This document shows, in pieces, positions 57,382 to 64,000 of a DNA stretch of 64,000 nt. Made by a program: the position numbers and the translations under genes. How positions within the stretch are numbered: position 1 is the first letter of the stretch; every line of letters starts with the position of its first letter. The notes under the pieces were generated by a model. That model did not search any database, was not told where the DNA came from, and saw nothing but the letters and a program-made list of their open reading frames with translations. The DNA comes from Acinetobacter lwoffii (lineage in GTDB: Bacteria; Pseudomonadota; Gammaproteobacteria; Pseudomonadales; Moraxellaceae), in assembly GCF_015602705.1 (NCBI RefSeq), contig NZ_CP059081.1:2365702-2429701 (forward strand), read 5' to 3'.

Positions 57382-58902
57382 TTAATTAACAAACTGTTCG
57401 GATTGAATCGAGAGTTCAATCTCCCAATTTTTAAATTGCTGCTGTTCATCGTGCAGTTCAGCGACCAGCAATGGCCATTGCTTGGCATCACCAGACACGC
57501 TGAGTTGCCATTGTTGCGCATTTTCAACCTTGAGTTCAATGGCAGGAAGCATCTCATCGCTACGACTGTGATTGACCAAAACCGACAGACGAAGCAGCAA
57601 ACATAACCATAAAAGTTTAGATCCACCGACTTTCATCACATCAATCTTGGCATCAGCGCGCAATTTACGCCGATGGTGCGCGACCAAATGTGACAAATGA
57701 TTTTGATCAACTTGCGAGAAACCGGCAATATCCGAGTGTTGTAATAAATATGCGCCATGACGATGATAGCCACTGTGACTGATGGCCAAACCAATCTCAT
57801 GCAGATAAGCGGCACGACGTAACAGGTCACTATCTTCAACACTCAAACCGAGTTCACTGGCCACGTCATTAAACAGTTTTTGTGCGGTCTGAACCACACG
57901 TTCAGCCTGTTTGGCATCGGCATTATAACGGCCGATCAAGGCATGCACGGAACGATCACGGATATCTTCATGCTTGAAACGGCCAAGCAAGTCATACATC
58001 ACACCTTCACGTAGCGCACCATCAGAATAGACCAAATGGTCAATTCCCAGTACATCAAAGACTGCATAGAGAATGGCAATACCAGCAGGTAAGACGGCAC
58101 GACGATCATCTTTCAGACCTTCGAATTCCATGTCCGAGACATATTTATATTTAAGCAGTTTATCTTTGAGCTTTTCCAGGCCTTCACGCGTCAACTGTTC
58201 GCGATCATTGCTCCAGCCCATATTGACGCAAATCTGGCGGCAGGCTTTAATGGTGCCACTCGAGCCAACGACAGCATCCCAACCGGCTTCTTTATAAGTA
58301 TTGGCAATTCCCGAAATTTCTTTACGTGCCGCAGTAACTGCTTTATCAAAGGCTTTGGCACTGATTTCGCCATCCTGAAAATAGGCCTTGGTAAACGCTA
58401 CACAGCCCATTTGTACCGATTCGGTATGAATCGGCTCGAATTCTTCACCGATAATCAGCTCAGTTGAACCGCCACCGATATCAACTACCAGACGACGACC
58501 GCTGTTGGCCATGGTATGCGATACACCCAGATAAATCAGACGGGCTTCTTCACGACCGGCGATAATTTCGATCGGTTTCGGTAAAATTTCTGCAGCTTTC
58601 TGGATAAATTCATGGCCGTTTTTGGCTTGACGCAAAGCATTTGTCGCCACGATCCGCAAGCGGTTTGGCTGAACTGCACCTAAACGTCCGACAAAACGGG
58701 CCAGACAGGCCAAACCGCGTTGCTGGGCGGCTTCGGTTAAATTCTTATTTTCGTCTAGTCCTGCGGCAAGCTGAACTTTTTCTGACATTGATGCCACTTT
58801 CTTCACTTCGCCATGGTCTACACGGGCGATGGCCAAATGAAAACTGTTTGATCCCATATCGATGGCGGCAAGTAATTCTTCATCAATCAAAAAGTCAGAC
58901 AT
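57382..58902 (-). CDS. ppx: Exopolyphosphatase / guanosine pentaphosphatase family
   Basis: Ppx/GppA-family ASKHA phosphatase of 506 residues. The N-terminal domains carry AAIDMGSNSFHLAIARV (phosphate 1 motif), NALRQAKNGHEF, and the second phosphate loop VVDIGGGSTELIIGE. The C-terminal HD-like domain begins near 300 with HALIGRYNADAKQAERV and YLHEIGLAISHSGYHRHGAYL. The length lies between E. coli Ppx (513) and GppA (494), so either substrate is possible. It is divergent from trxA-rho, a neighbourhood shared with gppA in enterics. Confidence 0.9.
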   Translation of the reverse strand: MSDFLIDEELLAAIDMGSNSFHLAIARVDHGEVKKVASMSEKVQLAAGLDENKNLTEAAQQRGLACLARFVGRLGAVQPNRLRIVATNALRQAKNGHEFIQKAAEILPKPIEIIAGREEARLIYLGVSHTMANSGRRLVVDIGGGSTELIIGEEFEPIHTESVQMGCVAFTKAYFQDGEISAKAFDKAVTAARKEISGIANTYKEAGWDAVVGSSGTIKACRQICVNMGWSNDREQLTREGLEKLKDKLLKYKYVSDMEFEGLKDDRRAVLPAGIAILYAVFDVLGIDHLVYSDGALREGVMYDLLGRFKHEDIRDRSVHALIGRYNADAKQAERVVQTAQKLFNDVASELGLSVEDSDLLRRAAYLHEIGLAISHSGYHRHGAYLLQHSDIAGFSQVDQNHLSHLVAHHRRKLRADAKIDVMKVGGSKLLWLCLLLRLSVLVNHSRSDEMLPAIELKVENAQQWQLSVSGDAKQWPLLVAELHDEQQQFKNWEIELSIQSEQFVN

Positions 58903-59162
58903 TCCAGAAATAAACCTTTAACGAATTGTGCTTAGAGTAATTCACATGCATGCAATTTAAAAGCCATTTGTAGCAACAATTTAATGCCTTATTCTTTTTT
59001 GTATCGGGAATAATAGTGAGACACGATCATCACTATCGTGATCATCCATTAGACAAAATAACATTAAGCATTGAAAATTTACAGATTCCCCTACATTGTT
59101 AAAGATGGCTATGTAATACTAATAATTAGTTATCTTTAAAATATTAATCTGGAGCACATTCC

Positions 59163-59489
59163 ATGTCTGGCAACATCGTAAACACTACTGACGCAAACTT
59201 CGAAGCAGACGTTCTTCAATCAGACGTTCCTGTACTGGTGGACTTTTGGGCAGGCTGGTGTGCACCATGTAAAGCAATTGCACCCGTACTTGAAGTGCTT
59301 GCTGAAGAATACCAAGGCAGAGTTAAAATCGTGAAAGTTGACGTAACTTCTTGCGAACAAACTGCTGTGAATTTCAACATCCGTAACATCCCGGCTTTGT
59401 TGATGTTCAAAAATGGTGAAGTTGTTGCGACTCAAGTCGGTGCTGCACCAAAATCTAAACTGACTGCATTTATTGATGACAATATCTAA
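59163..59489 (+). CDS. trxA: Thioredoxin 1 with WCAPC active site
   Basis: General disulfide reductant of the cytoplasm, 108 residues, the length of E. coli TrxA. The active site is Cys33-Ala-Pro-Cys36 in FWAGWCAPCKAIAP instead of the common WCGPC. The cis-proline loop RNIPALLMFKNGEVV and the buried Asp in VLVDFWA are intact, so activity is expected. It is transcribed towards rho but ends at its own terminator. TCTGGAGC precedes the start. Confidence 0.95.
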   Translation: MSGNIVNTTDANFEADVLQSDVPVLVDFWAGWCAPCKAIAPVLEVLAEEYQGRVKIVKVDVTSCEQTAVNFNIRNIPALLMFKNGEVVATQVGAAPKSKLTAFIDDNI

Positions 59490-59505
59490 GCACAGCATTT
59501 TTAGT

Positions 59506-59539
59506 AAAAAATACGCGACTCATGCTCGCGTATTTTTTT
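59506..59539 (+). terminator. Terminator of trxA
   Basis: ATACGCGA pairs with TCGCGTAT around CTCATGC, extended by A/T pairs and followed by a run of seven T. Confidence 0.92.
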
Positions 59540-59549
59540 CGGCTATAAA

Positions 59550-59578
59550 TTGACAAACCTGGCATTTTCTCTTATATT
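59550..59578 (+). promoter_or_regulatory. Promoter of rho
   Basis: A perfect TTGACA (59550-59555), 17-base spacer and TATATT (59573-59578) match the sigma-70 consensus. Transcription should start near 59585, leaving a leader of about 225 bases before rho. Confidence 0.85.
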
Positions 59579-59584
59579 CGCTAC

Positions 59585-59811
59585 TCAAGAGATAAAGGAT
59601 CCTAAATCCTGTCAATTTCTTACAAGACACATTACATAAGATGCCGCTCGGCAATAGAAATTGTTTTTCACATTTTCCTTTGAAACACTCAAACAGATCT
59701 CTGAATTGTTCTTTTGCAAATTCAATTGCTTTCGTTTGAATGCTGGTATGCGGCCGAATGTTACTCCCTTTCTAACCTGTACCTCAGAACTTTGATTCTA
59801 TCTGACCACCT
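59585..59811 (+). other. Long 5' leader of rho
   Basis: Untranslated leader of about 225 bases, pyrimidine-rich and C-containing near its end (CTATCTGACCACCT just before the start codon, with no clear Shine-Dalgarno). Rho commonly attenuates its own leader; such a stretch would suit Rho loading. A possible 32-codon upstream frame is listed separately. Confidence 0.55.
59641..59739 (+). CDS. Possible rho leader peptide (32 codons)
   Basis: ATG at 59641 opens 32 codons ending with TGA at 59737-59739 (MPLGNRNCFSHFPLKH...). E. coli has a leader peptide of similar length (RhoL) in the same place, but the sequences are not alike, and only a weak TAAG stands before this ATG. It may be chance. Confidence 0.22.
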   Translation: MPLGNRNCFSHFPLKHSNRSLNCSFANSIAFV

Positions 59812-61080
59812 ATGAATTTAACCGAACTCAAGAAAAAACCGATTGGCGAACTCATCAAGATTGCCGAGTTTATGGGCCTCGAAGGTATGGCTCGTAACCG
59901 TAAGCAAGACATTATTTTTGCCATCTTAAAACGTCATGCAATGAATGGCGAAGAGATTTTTGGTGATGGCGTTCTAGAAATTTTGTCAGATGGTTTTGGC
60001 TTTTTACGCTCAGCCGCAGGTTCTTATTTAGCAGGTCCTGACGATATCTATGTCAGCCCTTCTCAAATTCGTCGTTTTAACCTCCGTACTGGCGACACCA
60101 TTACTGGCACCATTCGCCCGCCGAAAGAAGGCGAACGTTATTTTGCTTTACTTAAAGTCAATCAAATTAACTACGACACACCTGAAAATTCACGTAACAA
60201 GATTCTGTTTGAAAACTTGACGCCATTATTCCCGACTGAGCAGTTGGTGATGGAGTTAGGCAATGGTACCACTGAAGATTTAACCACCCGTGTGATCGAC
60301 CTAGTGGCACCGATTGGTAAAGGCCAGCGTTCAATTATTGTGGCTCCGCCGAAAGCGGGTAAAACCATGCTGCTGCAAAGCATTGCACAGTCCATCGTTC
60401 GCAATAATCCTGAAGTTATTCTGATCGTTCTCCTAATTGATGAACGTCCAGAGGAAGTGACCGAGATGGAGCGTACGGTTCGCGGTGAAGTCGTGGCTTC
60501 TACCTTTGATGAATCTCCTGCACGTCACGTTCAAGTTGCTGAAATGGTGATTGAAAAAGCAAAACGTCTGGTTGAACATAAGAAAGACGTGGTGATTCTG
60601 CTTGACTCGATTACCCGTTTGGCGCGTGCCTATAACACCGTGATTCCTTCATCAGGCAAAGTACTGACTGGTGGTGTGGATGCGCATGCCTTAGAACGTC
60701 CTAAACGCTTCTTCGGTGCTGCACGTAATATCGAAGAAGGCGGTTCACTGACCATCATTTCTACTGCCCTGATTGAAACCGGTAGTAAAATGGATGAAGT
60801 GATTTATGAAGAATTCAAAGGTACAGGTAACCAGGAAATTACCCTTGATCGTCGCATTGCAGAAAAACGCGTATTCCCTGCGATGAACATCAAGAAATCT
60901 GGTACTCGCCGTGAAGAACGCCTGATGTCGGAAGACAATCTACGCAAAGTCTGGATTCTGCGTAAGCTGCTGCATACTCAAGACGAATTGGCGGCAATGG
61001 AATTCTTACTGGATCGTATGAAAGAAACCAAGACCAATGATGATTTCTTTGATCAGATGAAACGCAAAGCTTCAAATTAA
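59812..61080 (+). CDS. rho: Transcription termination factor Rho
   Basis: Hexameric RNA-dependent ATPase that ends transcription. It has 422 residues, close to E. coli Rho (419). The N-terminal helical domain [19 protein letters not shown] and RNA-binding cold-shock fold with [13 protein letters not shown] are present. The Walker [16 protein letters not shown] is near 178-192, [14 protein letters not shown] is the R-loop side, Walker [17 protein letters not shown] near 260, and the Q/R loops [20 protein letters not shown] near 285. It has no insertion domain. Confidence 0.97.
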   Translation: MNLTELKKKPIGELIKIAEFMGLEGMARNRKQDIIFAILKRHAMNGEEIFGDGVLEILSDGFGFLRSAAGSYLAGPDDIYVSPSQIRRFNLRTGDTITGTIRPPKEGERYFALLKVNQINYDTPENSRNKILFENLTPLFPTEQLVMELGNGTTEDLTTRVIDLVAPIGKGQRSIIVAPPKAGKTMLLQSIAQSIVRNNPEVILIVLLIDERPEEVTEMERTVRGEVVASTFDESPARHVQVAEMVIEKAKRLVEHKKDVVILLDSITRLARAYNTVIPSSGKVLTGGVDAHALERPKRFFGAARNIEEGGSLTIISTALIETGSKMDEVIYEEFKGTGNQEITLDRRIAEKRVFPAMNIKKSGTRREERLMSEDNLRKVWILRKLLHTQDELAAMEFLLDRMKETKTNDDFFDQMKRKASN

Positions 61081-61091
61081 AATTTCAAATG

Positions 61092-61119
61092 AAAGGTCAC
61101 CTAAGCGGTGGCCTTTTTT
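61092..61119 (+). terminator. Terminator of rho
   Basis: AAAGGTCACC pairs with GGTGGCCTTT (one GU pair) around TAAGC, followed by T residues, 12 bases after the stop. Confidence 0.88.
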
Positions 61120-61481
61120 AGGTTGACATAAATTACAGAATGAAACAATCAAGCCTGATTTATGTAAACTTATTTTTAAGTTTTTGATTAATAAAATGTT
61201 CAGATTAAAAATTGTATAACTTTTAAGTGTTTAATAAGCCTTTCTCCAATCTAAATGTTTCATTCCATTGTTATTTTCTGTTAAAAACTTCTTATTTTTT
61301 ATCGTTTTTCCGTACTTTTTTGATCATTGCCAGTAGCAATTAAAAATGCGCAGTGATAGCATATTTGCAGACCAGTTAGACTGCTCCTGCGTTGTTAGTC
61401 CCTAACACAATTAGGAACAATAAAAGCACTTAACAGACTAACTTTGGTTTTTTTTAATCTCAATTTTTAGAGAGTGATGCC
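61120..61481 (+). other. Long AT-rich region upstream of the Ala-rich lipoprotein gene
   Basis: About 360 bases with no convincing reading frame. A lone TTGACA lies at 61123 without a matching -10. CCTAA-cacaa-TTAGG (about 61400-61414) is a small inverted repeat close to where an operator or RNA hairpin might sit. The lipoprotein start is preceded by AGAGAGTG. Confidence 0.5.
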
Positions 61482-61769
61482 ATGTTATTCAAAAAAATCG
61501 CTATTGCTGCTGCAGTTGCTACTACTCTAGCTTTCGTTGGTTGTGCTAAAAAAGCTGACGACGCTGCTGCTGACGCTAACCAAGCTGCATCTGAAGCTGT
61601 AGAAGCTGCTTCTGAAGCTGAAGCTGCTGCTGATGCTGCTGCTGTAGAAGCTACTTCTGAAGTTGCTGCTTCTGAAACTGCTGCTGCTGCTGAAGCTGAC
61701 GCTGCTGCTGCTGTTGCTGTTGACGCTGCTGCTGACGCTACTGCTGCTTCTGAAGCTGCTGCTCAATAA
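61482..61769 (+). CDS. Small alanine-rich lipoprotein
   Basis: 95 residues with signal peptide MLFKKIAIAAAVATTLAF ending VGCAKKADDAA (lipidated Cys21). The mature part is almost only Ala, Glu, Asp, Ser, Val and Thr, arranged in acidic heptad-like blocks (AASEAVEAASEAEAAAD), so it should be a long helix or coiled coil, Lpp-like in style but unrelated in detail. Nearly every alanine codon is GCT, a bias typical of strongly expressed genes. Good ribosome-binding site AGAGAG and strong terminator. The function is unknown; an abundant outer-membrane or periplasmic structural lipoprotein is likely. Confidence 0.82.
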   Translation: MLFKKIAIAAAVATTLAFVGCAKKADDAAADANQAASEAVEAASEAEAAADAAAVEATSEVAASETAAAAEADAAAAVAVDAAADATAASEAAAQ

Positions 61770-61789
61770 TCTTTTAGATTATTCAGTAC

Positions 61790-61820
61790 AAAAAAAAGAG
61801 AGCCTTTGGCTCTCTTTTTT
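61790..61820. terminator. Bidirectional terminator between the lipoprotein gene and ihfA
   Basis: AAAAAAGAGAGCC pairs with GGCTCTCTTTTTT around TTT. It is shared by two convergent units. Confidence 0.93.
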
Positions 61821-61873
61821 ATTTTAAAAACTGATACTTAACAATATTAGATCCCAGTTTTTAAAAAAGCAGA

Positions 61874-62170
61874 TCAGTTGACCTGCTCATTTCCCACACG
61901 TTGACGGAACTTCTGTCCGGCACGGAAGGTGACCACACGGCGTGCAGAAATCGGAATCTCTTCACCCGTTTTCGGGTTACGGCCCGGACGTTGACGCTTA
62001 TCACGCAACTCGAAATTACCAAAACCCGAAAGTTTTACTTGCTCGCCTGAGATGAGCGCCTGGCTAATCTCATCGAAGAACAACTCAACCATTTGTTTTG
62101 CTTCACGACGGTTTAAACTCGTGAGCTCACTTAAATGATCAGCCATTTCTGCTTTAGTTAGTGCTGTCAT
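61874..62170 (-). CDS. ihfA: Integration host factor subunit alpha
   Basis: DNA-bending nucleoid protein that pairs with IhfB. It has 98 residues. The N-terminal [15 protein letters not shown] helix, the [24 protein letters not shown] beta-ribbon arm (in two parts) with its intercalating proline, and the [13 protein letters not shown] ending are canonical for the alpha subunit. Its ATG overlaps the pheT stop by 4 bases (ATGA), the standard pheT-ihfA coupling. Confidence 0.96.
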   Translation of the reverse strand: MTALTKAEMADHLSELTSLNRREAKQMVELFFDEISQALISGEQVKLSGFGNFELRDKRQRPGRNPKTGEEIPISARRVVTFRAGQKFRQRVGNEQVN

Positions 62171-64000
62171 GAAGCCCTCAATGTCGCTTGGTAAGTGTTT
62201 TCTAACACTTGAAGGATATTATCCATACCTGATTTAATTTCAGCATCTTCCAGTGTACGGCTTGGATGCTGCCAGAGAAGTGCAAATGCCAGTGAGCGTT
62301 TCCCTTCTTCTACTCCTTGTCCAGTGTACACATCGAACAACCAAGTTGAGTCTAAAAGCTCTCCGCCTGTTTTTTCGATAAGTCCCTGAATTTCGCTAAC
62401 ATTAATCTTATCATTAATTAAAAGGGCAATATCACGTCGAACCGATGGAAAACGTGATAATTCTGTAAAATTAGATACATAAGTTTGCAAAACAGCCGCT
62501 TGATCCAATTCTGCTACCCATGTGGTTGCCAGATCAAGTTCGTCTTCAAGTGAGGGATGTAAACGCCCCAAGTAACCAATTGATTGACCATTCACGAGAA
62601 TTTCTGCGGATTGTCCTGGATGCAACCAGCTACGCTCTGAACGCACATATTCTACTTTGACACGACCAGCAGCCAGAATTTCTTCTACATCGCCTTTAAA
62701 GTCAAAGAAGTCCATTGCAGCGGGTTTCGCATGCCAGGATTCAGCATGACGTGAACCAGTTGCAATCAATGCAAAAGTTGGAATCTGTTTTAAATCATGA
62801 ATACTGCTGGCTTCCTGATAGTCAAAACGCAGACCGAGCTCAAAGAAACGTACACGACTTTGCTGGCGGTTGACATTGTACTGAACACAAGGAATCAGAC
62901 TAGACAGCAAGGTTGAACGCATCACCGCCAAATCACTTGAAATTGGATTGGCTAATGCTAATGGATTCACACTGGAATTAAGTTGCTTTTCAAGTTTTAG
63001 GTCTGCGAAGCTAAAGCTGATCGCTTCCTGATAACCTAAAGTTACGGCAGTTTGACGGAGTTGGCCCAACTCAAATTGATCTTGGTATTTCGCCAATTTC
63101 ACATCAATCACAGGCAGGCTGATTTGAATATTGTCATAACCGTGAATACGTGCCACTTCTTCAATCAAGTCTTGATAGATCACCATATCATAACGATGTG
63201 ATGGCGGTACCACTGACCATTCGCCTTCTGCTTTCACAGTTACATCACAACCCAGATGGCTTAAGGCATCGGTAATAAAATCTGAATCAACGCTATAACC
63301 CAATAGTTGATCGACTTGTGCTTGATTCAACTCAATTGCGTCGCGTGTTGGCAATAGAGCCGCATTTTCGGCAACTGTAATTGGTCCGAACTCACCGCCC
63401 GCAAGTTCTGCAATCAATTGTGATGCACGGTGCATAGCAATCAATGGCAATTCAAAATCGACACCACGTTCATAACGCTGAGAAGCATCGGTATGCAGAC
63501 CAAAGCTACGTGCACGACCGGCAATATGCAGTGGCGCGAAGAATGCTGATTCCAGGAAAATTTCAGTGGTTGCATCGCTGACTGCTGAAAACAAGCCACC
63601 CATAATACCAGCAATGGCCAATGCTTTTTCATCATCTGCAATCACCATCACTTTTTCATTCAGCTCCACTTCTTGTTCATTGAGCAAAACTAACTTTTCA
63701 TCTTCTGTCGCTTGACGTACATGTACCGCGCCTTGAACTTTGCCGCCATCAAATGCGTGTAGCGGTTGACCCAGCTCCATCAGCACATAGTTGGTAATAT
63801 CGACCAGAATGCTGTGCTGACGGATACCTGAACGTGCCAATGCACGCTCCATCCATACAGGAGTCACAGCCTTGGTATTGACGTTCTTGATCACACGACC
63901 CAAGTAACGTGGACAGCCTTCTGTTGATACAAGGACTTTCTTTTCGTCGCTAATAGTTGCAGCCACTTCTTTAATTTCAGGGGCAGTCACTGGCAATTGG
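62167..64000 (-). CDS. pheT: Phenylalanine--tRNA ligase subunit beta (5' end missing)
   Basis: Beta subunit of the phenylalanyl-tRNA synthetase tetramer. About 611 C-terminal residues are visible; full-length relatives have about 790, so the tRNA-binding EMAP-like N-terminus lies beyond the right edge. The B3/4 editing domain ([25 protein letters not shown] in parts, [12 protein letters not shown]), the B5 domain ([20 protein letters not shown]) and the C-terminal ferredoxin-like anticodon-binding domain ([20 protein letters not shown]) are present. The first codons in the window are internal; the apparent start at 63996 is a leucine TTG. It is translationally coupled to ihfA. Confidence 0.96.
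   Translation of the reverse strand, partial: QLPVTAPEIKEVAATISDEKKVLVSTEGCPRYLGRVIKNVNTKAVTPVWMERALARSGIRQHSILVDITNYVLMELGQPLHAFDGGKVQGAVHVRQATEDEKLVLLNEQEVELNEKVMVIADDEKALAIAGIMGGLFSAVSDATTEIFLESAFFAPLHIAGRARSFGLHTDASQRYERGVDFELPLIAMHRASQLIAELAGGEFGPITVAENAALLPTRDAIELNQAQVDQLLGYSVDSDFITDALSHLGCDVTVKAEGEWSVVPPSHRYDMVIYQDLIEEVARIHGYDNIQISLPVIDVKLAKYQDQFELGQLRQTAVTLGYQEAISFSFADLKLEKQLNSSVNPLALANPISSDLAVMRSTLLSSLIPCVQYNVNRQQSRVRFFELGLRFDYQEASSIHDLKQIPTFALIATGSRHAESWHAKPAAMDFFDFKGDVEEILAAGRVKVEYVRSERSWLHPGQSAEILVNGQSIGYLGRLHPSLEDELDLATTWVAELDQAAVLQTYVSNFTELSRFPSVRRDIALLINDKINVSEIQGLIEKTGGELLDSTWLFDVYTGQGVEEGKRSLAFALLWQHPSRTLEDAEIKSGMDNILQVLENTYQATLRAS

Noticed and set aside
61527..61766. Serine-rich frame antisense to the Ala-rich lipoprotein
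   Set aside because: It is the complement of GCT-repetitive coding DNA; it has no ribosome-binding site and no signal.

Overview
The window is chromosomal DNA of a gamma-proteobacterium that looks like Acinetobacter. The evidence is the gene order rpoN-hpf-ibaG-murA-hisG-hisD-hisC, a filABCDEF cluster, a gigA-gigB pair, a lone gspE far from other type II secretion genes, moderate-to-low GC, and an rrn operon with tRNA-Ile and tRNA-Ala in the spacer. The species cannot be settled from sequence reading alone. Both ends cut genes: paaZ lacks its 5' end at the left edge, and pheT lacks its 5' end at the right edge (minus strand).

1-16.7 kb: paaZ tail, an MFS transporter, dusC, ogt, a guanidinium exporter (gdx) behind a guanidine-II type riboswitch, rpe, a DUF2218 protein, then a two-gene unit (DUF898 membrane protein and M48 metallopeptidase) in which each gene carries one in-frame TAA. 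These are followed by fghA, a membrane-anchored C13 peptidase, rsmJ-uppP, tsaB, a gamma-carbonic-anhydrase-like protein, nudL and a zinc-ribbon Nudix hydrolase. Between gdx and rpe lies a 12-bp-periodic array of DnaA-box-like sequences.

16.7-24.9 kb: the fil cluster on the minus strand (A exported protein, B C39-like peptidase, C and D outer-membrane barrels, E periplasmic repeat protein, F lipoprotein). A strong terminator follows filA. No pilin, chaperone or usher is visible, so the name 'pilus' rests on annotation tradition only.

25-33.7 kb: pabB, then hisC, hisD, hisG, murA, ibaG, hpf and rpoN on the minus strand. 33.8-39.6 kb: a complete rRNA operon on the minus strand (promoter, 16S, tRNA-Ile, tRNA-Ala, 23S, 5S, terminator) with visible RNase III processing stems.

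39.9-64 kb: mlaA, gigA and gigB (PP2C phosphatase and anti-anti-sigma-like partner), a nitrilase-family amidase, ohr, a small secreted protein, gspE, a protein paired with an MscS channel, a very large DUF2339 membrane protein, polA, the unit ppx-accA-tilS-proC-yggT, trxA and rho, an alanine-rich small lipoprotein, and pheT-ihfA. Intergenic palindromes built on CCCTCTCC/GGAGAGGG recur at five places. One contains a TTAGGG hexamer expansion. No insertion sequence, prophage or CRISPR array was seen.
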